A stretch of DNA of 64,000 nucleotides from Eustoma russellianum (lineage: Eukaryota > Streptophyta > Magnoliopsida > Gentianales > Gentianaceae), in assembly GCA_036186865.1 (NCBI GenBank), contig AP025066.1, positions 16,216,516-16,280,515 of the forward strand. Direction: 5' to 3'. Under the pieces are notes generated by a model, which saw only the letters and a list, made by a program, of their open reading frames with translations, was not told where the DNA came from and ran no database searches. The translations under genes and the position numbers were made by a program. Numbering within the stretch: the stretch's first letter is position 1; each line of letters starts with the position of its first letter. This document shows positions 45,845-57,344 of the stretch, in pieces.

Positions 45845-46153
45845 CTAGTCAAAAAGGTGGGGATATCTACTCATCATGTCTTCTTCTATTTCCCATGTTG
45901 CTTCTGCTTTTGAATGATGCTTCCATTGCACCTTCACCATGGGTATGGTCCTCTTCCTTAATGCTTTCTCTTTCCGATCAATGATCCTTAGGGGCTCCTC
46001 TTTATAAGATACATCTTCTTCAACTTTCAACTGTTGATCTTCAAGGATGTGGCTAGGATCATATACATATCGTCGAAGTTGGGAAACATGGAATACATCA
46101 TGCACCTGAGAAAGAGATGGTGGTAACGCCAAGCGATACGCAACTTCACCCAT
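45845..46153 (-). pseudogene. Integrase C-terminus with chromodomain-like tail of D
   Basis: Encodes QVHDVFHVSQLRRYVYDPSH then RIIDRKEKALRKRTIPMVKV, QWKHHSKAEATWEIEEDM and a final PHLFD. This is the C-terminal block and chromodomain-like module of Tekay/Del elements, thought to steer integration to particular chromatin. It lies in another frame from the integrase core; the frame is lost near 46150 by a small deletion. Confidence 0.85.
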
Positions 46154-47475
46154 AATATCTCATAAGGTCCAACAAATCTTGGGCTCAACTTGCCTTTGAT
46201 GCCAAATCTTTTAACTCCTTTGGTCAGAGAAACCTTTAGGAAAACTTTCTCTCCTTCTTGAAACTCTAAGGGTCTTCTTCTTTCATCAGCCCATATCTTA
46301 GTCCTATCTTGCGCCGCTTTCAGTCTTTGTTGAACCATCTTGACCTTTTCTCGCGTCTGCTCAACAATGTTGGGTCCCGTGTACATCTTATCTCCAATCT
46401 CGTCCCAATAAAGCGGAGACCGACATTTTTGTCCATACAATGCTTCGTAAGGTGCCATCCCGATGGATCGGTGGAAACTGTTGTTATATGAAAACTCAAC
46501 AAGCTTAAGACTTTTATCCCAGCTTCCTCCAAAGTCAAGAATACATGCGCGAAGCATGTCCTCAAGGGTTTGAATTGTTCTTTTTGATTGACCATCTGTT
46601 TGAGGATGAAATGCGGAACTTAGTCTGATCTCGGTGCCCATTGCCTTTTGAAAGGCTGTCCAGAATCTCAAGGTAAAGCGGGGATCACGGTCGCACACAA
46701 TACTTATGGGCAACCCATGCAAACAAACAATCTGGTCAATATACATCGAGGCCAACTTCTCCATATTTGCCTTGATCGTCATAGCCAAAAAGTGGGCGGA
46801 CTTAGTCAACCGATCCACAACAACCCATATCGCATCATTTCCATACTTAGTCTTGGGTAGGTCAGTCACAAAATCAATTGTGACATGGTCCCACTTCCAT
46901 TCCGGCACTTCTAAAGGTTTTAATAATTCAGCAGGTCTTTGGTGTTCGGCTTTTACCCTTTGACAGATCAAACATCGTTCAATAAATTCTGCTATTTGAT
47001 TCTTCATTCCGTGCCACCAAAACTTTTGCTTGAGGTCTTGATACATTTTATTAGCTCCCGGATGTATAGATAAGCGGGAGTTATGCGCTTCCATCAAAAC
47101 TTCAACTTTAATTTCTTTGTTCTCCGGTACACATAATCGTCCTCGGTACCATAAACTGCCGTCATTGCGAACTTCAAAATCATCTCGTGGATTATCTTTC
47201 ATCCTTTCCTTGATTTTTCTCAATGCTTTGTCATTTCCTTGAGCCTCTTTGATCCTATCAATCAATGAAGGAATAAGAACTAACTTGGCGAGAACTTCAT
47301 CCACCGAATCTACTTCTTCTAAGCCGAGCTCTTCCATGTCTCGCTCAAGAGGAGGTTGCCGTGGGTGGCTGGCCTTCCGACTCAATGCATCAGCAACCTT
47401 ATTGGCTTTCCCAGGGTGATATTGAATTGAGAGATCATAATCTTTAATTAACTCCATCCATCTGCGCTGCCGCAT
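46154..47475 (-). pseudogene. Integrase of D
   Basis: A long open stretch covering the end of the RNase H region (MRQRRWMELIKDYDLSIQYH), the HHCC zinc finger (HNSRLSIHPGANKM…CLICQRVKAEHQRP) and the catalytic core. Catalytic residues: first Asp in VTIDFVTDLP, second Asp in VCDRDPRFT. The third position, 36 residues on in HPQTDGQSKRTIQ, is Lys where H has Glu, so the active site is broken although the frame is open for over 400 codons. Both ends are frame-shifted relative to RNase H and the C-terminus. Confidence 0.88.
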
Positions 47476-48362
47476 ATTAAGCTCTTTCTGGATAAAGAGA
47501 TCTTTAAGCTTTTGTGGTCTGTGTAGATCTCACACTTCTCGCTATACAGGTAATGTCTCCATATCTTTAATGCGAAAACCACTACGGCAAGCTCAAGATC
47601 ATGGACAAGGTAGTTTTGCTCAAATGGCTTCAGCTGCCGGGATGCATAAGCTATTACTTTGTCTTTCTGCATAAGAACACATCCGAGACCATTCTTCGAA
47701 GCATCACTGTACACCACGTACTTCTCACCAGGAGTGGGCTGAGCTAGGATAGGAGCGGACGTCAACTTTGCTTTTAGCTCCGAGAAACTCTTTTTGCAAT
47801 CGGCACTCCACTCAAACTTAGTCTTCTTTTGGGTCAATCTGGTGAGGGGGACAGCTATCCTCGAGAACCCTTCAACAAACTTTCGGTAGTACCCGGATAG
47901 TTCAAGGAAACTTCTCACTTCCGTAACATTTGTTGGTCTGGGCCATTCCGTGATAGCTTCAATTTTCTTGGGATCCACTGAAATCCCATCTTCCGAAATA
48001 ACATGGCCTAGAAAGGATACACTTCGCAGCCAAAACTCGCATTTGCTAAACTTGGCATACAACTGTCTTGCTCTTAGAATATTCAAGACTATCCTCAAAT
48101 GGGCTGCATGAGTCTCTTCGTCGGGTCAGTAAATCAAGATGTCGTCTATGAAGACCACTACGAACTTGTCCAACTGGTCTTGAAAGATTCGATTCATGAG
48201 GTCCATAAAGGCGGCAGGGGCATTGGTCCACCCAAAGGGCATGACTAAAAATTCATAGTGTCCATAGCGGGTTCTGAAAGTAGTCTTAGGGACATCTGCC
48301 GCCTTAATCTTCAGTTGAAAGTATCCGGATCGCAGGTCAATTTTACTAAAGATTCGGGATCC
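47448..48362 (-). pseudogene. Reverse transcriptase (second part) and RNase H of D
   Basis: From 48362 leftwards the frame encodes FSKIDLRSGYFQLKIK, the motif PFGWTNAPAAF (usual Leu changed to Trp) and the catalytic VVFIDDILIY. A TGA follows at about 48128-48126 where Ser is expected. The frame then goes on through FLGHVISEDGISVDPKK, the RNase H start YSDASKNGLGCVLMQ (catalytic Asp kept), YASRQLKPFEQNY and IYTDHKSLK. A one-base deletion after it shifts the frame (stop at 47448). Confidence 0.88.
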
Positions 48363-48436
48363 CTGGATTAAGATACTTTAGATAGGGTTTGAAAAGATTT
48401 AAATCTTAATCAAACTAAAGCTTATTAGTTACATAC
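48363..48436 (-). other. Intron-like 74-nt insert in RT of D
   Basis: In minus orientation it begins GTATGTAACTAATAAG and ends TTAATCCAG, is A/T-rich and contains CTAAT-type branch-site words. It interrupts the RT codons just before the block FSKIDLRSGY. Without it the flanking codons (…CTC AGG / GGA TCC…) join exactly in frame; with it the frame shifts by two and meets a stop within a few codons (48425). AGGG words at both ends leave a transposon-footprint origin possible. Confidence 0.6.
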
Positions 48437-48940
48437 CCTGAGCTGGTCGAATAAGTCATCAATCCGGGGCAATGGGTACTTGTTCTTTATGGTGATTTTG
48501 TTGAGCTCCCGGTAGTCAATGCATAAACGCATACTTCCATCTTTCTTCTTCACGAATAGCACTGGAGCACCCCAAGTTAAAACACTGGGGCGAATGAGTT
48601 TCTTTTCTAACAATTCGTGTAACTGCTCCTTTAGCTCCTTCACTTCTGCAGGTGCCATTCGATAAGGGGCTTTCGATACGGGTTCAGCTCCTGGAACAAG
48701 GTTTATTTCGAAAGCGATCTCGCGATCAGGAGGTAGTCCAGGTAAATCATTAGGAAGCACATCAGTGTATTCATTAACAATTGGGACTTGTGCAAGGGTA
48801 GGGCTAGCTTGCTCAGCACCCAGGACATAAACAAAGAATCCTTCATGACCTTTCCTTAACGCTCGGCTGGCTCGAGCCGCGTTAACAAAAACTTTCTTGG
48901 ATGGTTTCTTTAACTTAGCTCCTCTTTGGAATGATATATT
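48437..48940 (-). pseudogene. Protease-RT linker and reverse transcriptase (first part) of D
   Basis: An open frame from about 48930 encodes a linker (KVFVNAARASRALRK, FVYVLGAEQASPTLAQ). RT starts at NEYTDVLPNDLPGLPPDREI and continues with KAPYRMAPAEVKELKEQL, LIRPSVLTWGAPVLFVKKKD, GSMRLCIDYRELNKITIKNK and PLPRIDDLFDQL. Everything is intact to the 74-nt insert. A frameshift separates the linker from the protease frame at about 48930-48940. Confidence 0.88.
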
Positions 48941-49293
48941 TAATATTGAGCTGGGTTCTTAATGATAACTTTCCTGCTTCGGCAATCGATATGAGCATGA
49001 TTCTTTGAGAGCCAATCCATTCCAAGAATCACGTCAAAATCACTCATAGATATGGGGATCAAATTGGCCTCAAACCGCTGGTCATTAAACTCGAGCGCGC
49101 AATTTTTGAAGATATGATGGGAAACAAGCACCTGGTCGTCGGCTGCTTGTACTCTATAGGGTGATTCTAGTCTGACTGAGTTATGATCGATATTCTTAGC
49201 AAACTTTCTTGAGATAAATGAGTGGGTGGCGCCACTGTCGAACAACACATTTGTGGGTATGCTACACACTAAGATAGTTCCTGAACCATGCAC
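48940..49293 (-). pseudogene. Aspartic protease of D
   Basis: Encodes NVLFDSGATHSFISRKFAKN, with the catalytic D-S-G-A motif, then LIPISMSDFDVILGMDWLSK and ending NPAQY before TAA. The domain itself is complete and looks functional; only its link to RT is out of frame. In intact elements it cleaves the gag-pol polyprotein inside the particle. Confidence 0.87.
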
Positions 49294-49352
49294 ATTTTAC
49301 TAAGCAATATAATAGGCATGTATAAGTAAAACGTATTGAAGACATAAAACTT

Positions 49353-50577
49353 TTAAATCTTACTAGTCACTACGTCAGCAGTCTCCTCAACATCAGCATC
49401 CGTCATGGCGTGCACTCTCGCATTTGCACGTGGCCTTTGGTTCTTGGGCTGCTGTTGTTGTTGTTGCGCTCCTTTTTCTGTACAATCTTTGATCAGATGA
49501 CCATCCTTGCCGCATCCAAAGCATTTACCCGTCTTCCATCTACACTCACCCATATGCATTTTCGGAAACTGAGGGCATACTGGTATTGCTGGCTGCTGAG
49601 ATGAAGCCTGATTCTTCTGCTGATTATTCTGGTATTGCTGGCGGCGCTGATTCTGTCCTTGAGATTGTCCATGTCGAACTGACCCTTTCAAAATTCTTCT
49701 TGGCCACCTTTCTGTACTTCTCATTTCCGGTCCCTTGTCTTTCTCGCTTTTGTCACACATCATCTCGTTGTATAATGTCTCTCTTAATCCGATAGCATGC
49801 GTCTAGGAGTGCTCCAAAATTGGTAAGATTTGCATTCACTAACCACGTCCTGATACTTGGATTCAGGCCTCTTTCAAACTTCAACATTTTTGTTTCTTCG
49901 TCATTCATGGTGACAGGCTGAAACCTTCCTAGTGCGATGAACTTATTTGCGTACTCAGCTACCATCATGCCTGGCTCTTGCTTCAGAGATTCAAACTCAT
50001 GCCTCTTTTGCAGCTTGACCGATGGAGGTATATAAAACTTGTGAAATTCTTGCAAAAATCTTTCCCAGGCAATCGATCTGGGCAAAGGTTGCAGATTCGT
50101 CTTCCACCATTGATTTGCTTCACTGATCAAGAAAGGTATGAAGACTTGAGCTTTCATCTCTTTTGGGGCTTGAATGAACTCAAAGCAGTTTCTAACTTCA
50201 TCTAACCACTTTTCTGCGGTGTCTGGGTCTGGCTTTCCCTCAAAAGGTGGCACATTAGCCCTCTTGAGCTTCTCGAAGTAATACCGGGCATCTCTTACCG
50301 GTTGTTGTGGATGAGGGGGAGCATTCTGATGAATTAGGCCTTGCCCTATCTGAGTGACAACCTGGCAGAAGGCCTGAAAAGCATTCATGTCGGGGATGAC
50401 CAGAGGAACAGGTGCCTGCGGTGCTGGTGGTGGATTATTCTGCACATGAGGATACTGGTCTGGCTGGGGTGGCGGCGGGACCTGAGCTGGTGGTGGAGGG
50501 ATGGGCTCCTGAGCAGCTGGTCGTGCTCTCGGAGGTCTGCCACGTGGTCTCACCATCTGCACCATGGGGTTTAACAT
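49353..50577 (-). pseudogene. gag of element D (two frames)
   Basis: Starts at 50577 with a Pro-rich head (RGRPPRARPAAQEPIPPPPA), then the gag core (RYYFEKLKRANVPPFEGKPD, EANQWWKTNLQPLP, RFLQEFHKFYIP). It reads to TGA at 49755-49753, a likely Arg-to-stop change, shortly before the nucleocapsid. A frameshift then moves the reading to 49763-49353, with a Gln-rich stretch and the zinc knuckle CFGCGKDGHLIKDC (C-x2-C-x4-H-x4-C, near 49518-49477). Confidence 0.87.
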
Positions 50578-50855
50578 TTACTTAGAATATCGGAATAAAA
50601 CTAATTCATTTTGACTAAGGACCATAATTTGAAAATTTTAAATAAGGGAAGGGCATGTCTTTCGTTATAGGCCTGACTTATATAAATCAGGATTAATTAT
50701 TAACTTGCATCCTAAACCCGGTCTAAGTGGTCCTAGTCTAAGGCCATCACTCATCTAAGATCATGACTTAGGTCTAAGACCAAACTTAGGTTGCTAAGAT
50801 CATAACTTGGTTCTACGTTCTGCCCGAAATCTAGAGTCTGTGCTCTGATACCACC
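50578..50855 (-). other. Leader and primer-binding site of D
   Basis: The primer-binding site TGGTATCAGAGC (minus, 50842-50853) is two bases from the LTR. The leader has repeated CTAAG.TCATGACTTAGG-like words. Confidence 0.8.
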
Positions 50856-53800
50856 TGTAGCGCCCCGAACCCGGACCTCGTCTGAATACGATGCACCGCC
50901 GTACTTCACTAAGGAGAGTACAAAGCGTCATGCATAACATGCGAAAATCCATAACATAAGCCATGGACTCCCATGCGAACATTTAACATGGTAGTAAAAT
51001 TTAGGCAGAATTAAAACTTTTTCCAAATAAACATGCATTACGAAAATACTGAGATCCCAAAAGTAGCAGCCCCACAAAATGACATAACCGAAATTCAGAG
51101 AGTTCAAACATTGTTCATAATACAAACGTCTTGGATGCACAAAAGTCCTTAAGCTTTGCTTCCTCCAAGTTTCGACGCCTATGGATAGGGTACCCTCGGT
51201 TCATCCTCGATCCACTCAATCTTAGCATTATCTGACTCTGGGAAAAATAAAAGTGTGAGTGATAAAAATCACCCAGCAAGAATACAATAAACTACCATTA
51301 AATACATAAAGAATTATAACATGAATGTAATAACCCAAAGACCTCAAATAATGACTCATGCCTGGTCCTCATTCCTGAATTTGTTTGTTGATATAGCCTA
51401 AGCATAAATCTAGATAGGGCTGTACCAATAGTGTCTTAATAATCATTAACCATAACCTACAACATGTCAGCGTGCTCATGGATTATGCAAAATGCAATGC
51501 ATGATGTCATGTCGTGTAAAAACATTATTTTGGTCCCATAAAATAACATGTCATAAAACAGAGGGTCAGATGAATTAACCCCGGATCTGAGCGGGTCCAG
51601 AACATATCAACAGACCAATTAACCCCGGGTCTGGGACGGGTCCAGAACATGTATCAGATCAATTAACCCCGGATCTGAACGGGTCTATAACGTGTATCGA
51701 ATCAATTAACCCCAGATCTGAACGGGTCCAGAACATGTATCAGATCAATTAACCTCGGATCTGAATGGGTCCAGAACATATCAACAGACCTATTAACCCC
51801 GGGTCTGGAGTCGGGTTAGTCGCATGCTTAGCCGGCAAAGGGAATCATGAAACTTTCTTTAAAACATGGGACCATTAACACTTTTCATGCGTAACGGAAA
51901 ACATTTTCACTTGAAAAGACTTGCTTGCATAAAATTCATAAAATCAGATTCATGTGGCATATGGGCATGCATGATACATGGGATGATATGCAATGCAAGT
52001 CATGACGTGAATAATCATAAGCATTTCCTATAACTTGTCACAAGCATGATTTTGGAACTAAGAATTTCCAGATTTTTTACTTTATTTTTATAGGCGGCTA
52101 ATTAGGCTTTTGAGACCTTAAAATCTTCATTATTAGGATCATAACTTGAAAGACACCCTAAGGCTTAACCCTTATAAGTCCAAACCGTATATAGAGGTCC
52201 ATATCCTCCAAATTGAGCCTTCTTAAATTAATCCTCTGTTCAACCCAATTTTCCAGTTTTAGTACATCCACTTTATGTTTGAATTATCAGTCAAAACGTT
52301 AAGACCAACCGGATTAATTTTCATGGTCTTACTCCTTTATGTATTAAGTGATTACCATAAAATTTCCAGATCAATCTAAGGCCCTTAAAGGGTTCATTTA
52401 ATCATTTTTTTGAAATGGGTCATATGCTGAAACAGGACTGATCCATTTTACTAAAAATTCAATTGTGGCAAAACCATGATTTCTTTTTCCAAAATGCAAA
52501 CTCACTCATGTCATAAACATGTAAGGCTAGCATCCTACCTAAAATTAGCCCATTTGCATGTTCCTAAGATTCATTTTTGAGTCCATTAACTCGTTACTTA
52601 ATTTCTGCTCTGCTCCAGTAATTTCAATTGAACAGTGTTACTAATTAAATCATTAAAAATAATCCACAACTTGTTTTACCAAAATTCCAGTATGAGTACT
52701 CACTACACGCATAAGATTGTTATCATGCCAAAAATCAACTTTATTGAACATCTACAAGGTCCTTTTTCAAGCCAATCGAAAAGATGTACAGTTCTGCTCA
52801 GTTCCAGACTTTTCAGTCTGAGCAGTTTTACTAAATATTTTATTAAAAATAATTCATAGCTTATTTTACCAAAATTCCAACTCTCATATCTGCTACACAC
52901 GTAAGGCTAACTTTGTACAAAAAATAAGCTGTTTTGAAGGTTTACAAGATCCATTTTTAAGCTGCTAAAAACGTCACTCAATTCTGCCCAGTTCTAGTGG
53001 TTTGATGATTTGTCATTCATTCAAGTCAAATGTCCCCCATTTCCCTTGTTCTTATGAAATAGCTTATTGGTTAACACATACACCCCCTTGAGTCATGAAT
53101 ATCCAGATCTTATGCTTTTTATAGAGTCACTTTTTGCATCATACTAAACAGTTTGTAGATTGTACACAAACAAGTATCACATATGCTCCAAATAGATGTT
53201 CCTCCTTGCAATCAAGGTTCACCCTTCTTTCCATCCTTTAGGCCGAAACATATGGGGACCTTAAACACATTTTACAACTTATATTCAAACATGCAACATA
53301 TTCAAGAGTCATTTTAGCCTAGTCTTACAAATGACCTCATAAAAACTAACATCCATTACATTCATGCCTTCTTAAGACCTCTGAAGTTTCAACCAAGAAT
53401 TAATCTTGCCTAGACTCACTTAGATGCACCTTAATCCACCCTAAGACAGCCTTATACTATGTTGCATGTAAGAAAAAAATTCCATCTTTGAGAGAAAAAC
53501 CCACATGCAAATCATTTTTCTTAGGAAATCACTAAGATAAAATCTTGAACTTAAGATATTCAACTAAAGGTCATATCTTAGGAACTTTTAACCATTCAAG
53601 TTACTAATTCTTTAAATAAATAATGAGAGATTAGTGTATACTTGCCTCTTCAAGCTAAAGCTTTTGTCTTAGCTTGGTTATGGAATGAGTTGAGTTGAAA
53701 TCCTCCTCTTTCTTCACCCTTGAACATACGGTTTTGGAAGAAGAGGAAGGAAGAAGGTTAGTCTTCATTCAATAGTGAAAATAAGATGTATTTGAGTCTA

Positions 53801-54718
53801 GAACATCTTACCAAAATGAGCTTTGAGTGGAGATTCAAATATTACAAGATAGCACCACCTAAGGGAGTTGAAACTTTGCACCTATTGAATCATGAAGGCC
53901 ATGGTTTGGGGTGAAGAAAAGAACATCAATGTGAGCTTCATCATTTTGTAAGAAAAATCTACTTAAGAACCTTGAAGTGAGGCTTACCTAGATGATCTTG
54001 GAGCTTTGAAGATGAAGATGAAGTTGAATCTCCTAGCTTCAATGTGTTGGCTGAAAGTTTTATGGTGGAGGGAGATGGAACTTTGCTTAAGTGTTTAGTA
54101 GAAGATTTCTTAGGAAGATGTTCAAGATAAGATGGAAATGATGTTGCCTTGCAAAATAAAAAGAACTAGGGGTGTAAGGGAAGAGGCAGCATGCGGTGCA
54201 TGGGAGAGGGAGAAAGAGGATCTAGGCATTGCTTTTCTTACACACTAGCTCTTCTTTTCTTATTTTAGTATTTCTTTTGCATGCAAGTTGTCTATTTTAT
54301 ATTTCAATTATTATGTAATTTGTTAATTATGAATTATTTAGAAGAGTGTGGAGAATTCTAGATTCTCCTAGGCCTTGGCCGAAATTAGGAGAATTTTGAG
54401 GGGTATTTTTGTCCTTTCACACTTATCATATCCCATATTTATATAATTTATAATGTTTATTTATTTTATGAAACTATCAATTAGGCTTGCATTCTTATAA
54501 ACGAAATTGTTCTATGGTTGATCAAGTCCTCTTTACCGAAATTCACAAGGTATTTCATTACCTTGTGACATCCCCTTATTTAATTATTTAGTATCCATTT
54601 CAAAGTATCTAAGTAAAGTATTGCTAAGTTGACTTAAAGAATGCACATTTGAATGAATCATCATTTTCATTAGGTCACTTAGTCATAGTTTCGAGTACAT
54701 GATTGTTGGGGTACAACA
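50856..54718 (-). repeat. 5' LTR of element D
   Basis: 3863 bp, the same length as 41939-45801, with substitutions denser in the first 350 bases. It ends GGGGTACAACA before the GAAAG duplication. Confidence 0.93.
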
Positions 54719-54723
54719 GAAAG

Positions 54724-55110
54724 CCATGAAATTATTGAATTTTCTATAAATTGACAAGTGCCACTTGTGCTTTTTCTATCTATTTTACATCCACCATAAT
54801 CCGCATCGGTATAAGCATGAAAGTCAAATTCATAATCTTTATCATACCAAATTCCTAAAGTGGGGATGTGCTTAATATATCGAAATATTCTTTTCACAGC
54901 ATTATAATGAGACACTTCAGGTTGGCTTTGAAAACGTGCACACATACACACACTGAACATGATATTAGGTCTACTTGCAGTAAGATAAAGCAAAGAACCA
55001 ATCATAGACCTATATAAAGCATTATCAAAGTCTTTTCCATGTTCATCTTTATCTAGTTTAGTGGTGACACTCATGGGGGTGGGGGGACGGTTTTAGATTC
55101 TCAAAATCGA
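54724..55110 (-). pseudogene. RNase H start of K
   Basis: Encodes KLDKDEHGKDFDNALYRSMI, GSLLYLTASRPNIMFSVC, YNAVKRIFRYIKHIPTLGIW and DADYGGCKIDRKSTSGTCQF (catalytic Asp of copia RNase H kept), ending at the D insertion. A run of Gs at 55079-55085 coincides with the frame change to the RT part. Confidence 0.85.
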
Positions 55111-55876
55111 ACTTTTTAATCATGTCACTCACATATTTCACTTGACTTATTTTTAATTTGCAAGCCAAGAAAGTAATCCAATTCATTAACCATAGCCATT
55201 TCAAACTCGGATTTCATGCAAGTTTCAAATTCTTCAACAAGTTTATGAGATGTAGATCCAAAAATGATGTCATCAACATAAATTTGAATGATTAGTAAAT
55301 CCGATTTATCTTGTTTCAAGAGAAGGTTCTATCTATAGTGCCTCTTTTAAATGTATTTTCTAAAAGAAAAGTAGCAAAATGATCATACCAAGCCCTAGGT
55401 GCATGCTTTAAGCCATATAGTGCCTTCTTTAATTTGTACACGTGATCGGGGTATTTCAAATCTGCAAAATCGGGTGATTGCTTCAGGTATACTTCTTCTT
55501 GTATAAAACCATTTAAGAATACACTTTTTATGTCCATTTGATAGAGTTTAAAATCATTCATGCAAGCAATAGCAAGTAAAAGTCGCATGGCTTCTAAACA
55601 TGCTATGGGTGCAAATGTTTCGTCATAGTCTATTCCTTCTTCTTGATTGTATCCTTGTGCTACAAGTCTCGCCTTGTTTCTAACAACTTTACCTTCTTCA
55701 TTCATTTTATTTCTAAACACCCACTTTGTGCCTATTATAGTCTTATCTTGTGGCCGTGGCACTAAATCCCATACATCATTTCTTACGAATTGATTTAGTT
55801 CATCATGCATAGCATCAATCCAAAAAGAATCACTCAAAGCATCAAAAACATTTTTAGGTTCAATTTCGAATATCAT
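55111..55876 (-). pseudogene. Reverse transcriptase of K
   Basis: 55876-55316 encodes the RT N-terminal half: FWIDAMHDELNQFVRNDVWD, GTKWVFRNKMNEEGKVVRNK, ARLVAQGYNQEEGIDYDETF, ALYGLKHAPRAWYD. 55319-55125 gives the rest, with the catalytic QIYVDDIIFGST intact. One frameshift separates them in TIDRTF.. near 55320. This is the least damaged copia RT in the window. Confidence 0.88.
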
Positions 55877-55975
55877 AGCACGAAATTTGTTTATTTCATC
55901 CGGATTTATTCTTCTACGTGGTCGAACACCATGAGTAATATCACCTATAATAAGATCGTGTGGGTGATCCCTATG

Positions 55976-56998
55976 TTATCTTGGTTGATTATTCTCTAAG
56001 TTATCATGCATTTCTAAGTGATCATGCATTTCTAGTGTGTTCAATTCATCATGCACGCCATCATCCTCTACATCATCTAGCACGGGATTTAGTTCAAAAT
56101 CATCGTCATACTCTTTATCTTTTGCAACCTCACCAAATTCATTAAACTTCACATGAATGGATTCTAAAATTTGTCCAGTGATGGAATCATAACATCTATA
56201 TGCTTTAGAATTCACAGAATATCCAACAAAAATGCATTCAATTGATTTAGATTCAAACTTATCTAAATTATCTTTTTTATTTAAAACAAAGCATTTGCAA
56301 CCAAACACACGAATGTAATCAATTTTAGGCATGCGATCATTTACTATCTCATAAGGAGTTTTATTTACTTTCTTTCTAATGGTCAACCGATTAACTATAT
56401 AGCATGCACAATTTACGGCTTCCGCCCACAGAAATCTAGGCAATTTATTTTCACACAACATGGTTCTAGCCATTTCTTGCAATGTCCTATTCTTTCTTTC
56501 TACTACTCCATTTAATTGTGGAGTTCTAGGTGGTAAAAACTCGTGTTTAATTCCATTTCCTTCGCAAAACGCAATCATGTCATTGTTTTTAAATTCACCG
56601 CCTCTATCGCTTCTAATCTTTTTCACATTCAAACCATATTCATTTTCAAGTTGTTTTATTAGTTTCGCAATTTTAATGGCACTATCATCTTTATTTACAA
56701 GAAATAACGTCCAAGTATAGCGAGAAAAATCATCAATGATAACACATGCATAATGACGTCCACCGAGACTCTTAGTACGACTAGGACCAAACAAATCAAT
56801 GTGTAGTAATTCTAAAACTCTAGACGTGCTAATTTCATTTTTGGGTTTAAGTGACTCGCGTGTTTGTGTTCCTTTAATATAAGATTCACACAACTGAAAG
56901 TTGTCTACATCAAGTTTAGGCAATCCTCGTATTAGGTTCTTTCGTTGAAGTTTTTCAAGTATGGAAATGCCAATGTGTCCTAAACGTCTATTCCACAA
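55976..56998 (-). pseudogene. Integrase of K
   Basis: A 340-codon open frame. The zinc-finger start is MWNRRLGHIGIS, where B has LWHRRLGHIGIS, so one His ligand is lost. CESYIKG, against CESCIKG in B, loses a Cys ligand too. The DDE core is intact: LLHIDLFGP, IRSDRGGEF, NGVVERKNRT. The C-terminal part has the copia GKxxF-type block RVFGCKCFVLNKKDNLDKFE. It ends in an acidic repeat (EMHDHLEMHDNLENN). Confidence 0.88.
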
Positions 56999-57344
56999 AT
57001 TGACGTTAGGTTCATTTGATATAAAACACTTAACCTTAGCGTCTTACATGTCATCCATAGAAAGCATAATAATATTTCCTTCCCTTTTCCTTTTAATACT
57101 GTTTCTCTATTTTTATTTATTATGTTGCAATATAGATGAGTGAAACACACATCAAAACCATTGTCAATGAACTGTGAGATGTTGAGTAGATTATAAGATA
57201 GATTACTTACCAGGAAGACGTTGGAGATTTGAACTGTACTTGGGCTTCCGATTATACCTTTTCCAATGATTCTTGCTTCATTGTTGTCTCTAAAGGTCAC
57301 CGATCCGCCTTTTGTGACCTTCTTCAACTTTGAGACAAGCTCGG
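56999..57344 (-). pseudogene. Protease C-terminal part of K, cut by copia A
   Basis: Encodes VSKLKKVTKGGSVTFRDNNE, IIGKGIIGSPSTVQISNVFL, VSNLSYNLLNISQFIDNGFD, homologous to the post-active-site protease region of B. The DSGCSRH motif is absent because the coding sequence stops at 57344, where the LTR of A starts. A frame change lies between this part and the integrase. Confidence 0.82.

Larger units (their letters stand above)
41939..54718 (-). mobile_element. Ty3/gypsy (Tekay) element D, structurally complete
   Basis: 12,780 bp with GAAAG target duplications, two LTRs of 3863 bp each (41939-45801 and 50856-54718, TGTAGCGCCCC...GGTACAACA), primer-binding site 50842-50853 and polypurine tract 45802-45815. 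The internal 5.05 kb holds gag, protease, RT, RNase H, integrase and a chromodomain-like tail in the standard order. Several stops and frameshifts are present, plus a 74-nt intron-like insert in RT and a Glu-to-Lys change at the third integrase catalytic position. The LTRs differ by a few percent by eye, so the insertion is younger than J or K. Confidence 0.95.
41776..57344 (-). mobile_element. Ty1/copia element K, split by gypsy element D
   Basis: K is a minus-strand copia pol in two pieces, 41776-41938 and 54719-57344. The gypsy element D between them is flanked by GAAAG on both sides (41934-41938 and 54719-54723), so the pieces were contiguous before D inserted. K is truncated at its RNase H end by the junction with C (41775/41776) and interrupted in the protease by copia A at 57345. 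No LTR of K is visible. Protease, integrase, RT and RNase H are in order. Confidence 0.85.

Noticed and set aside
48361..48440. Self-splicing or group II intron in RT
   Set aside because: Far too short and without the required structure; only spliceosomal-type signals are seen.
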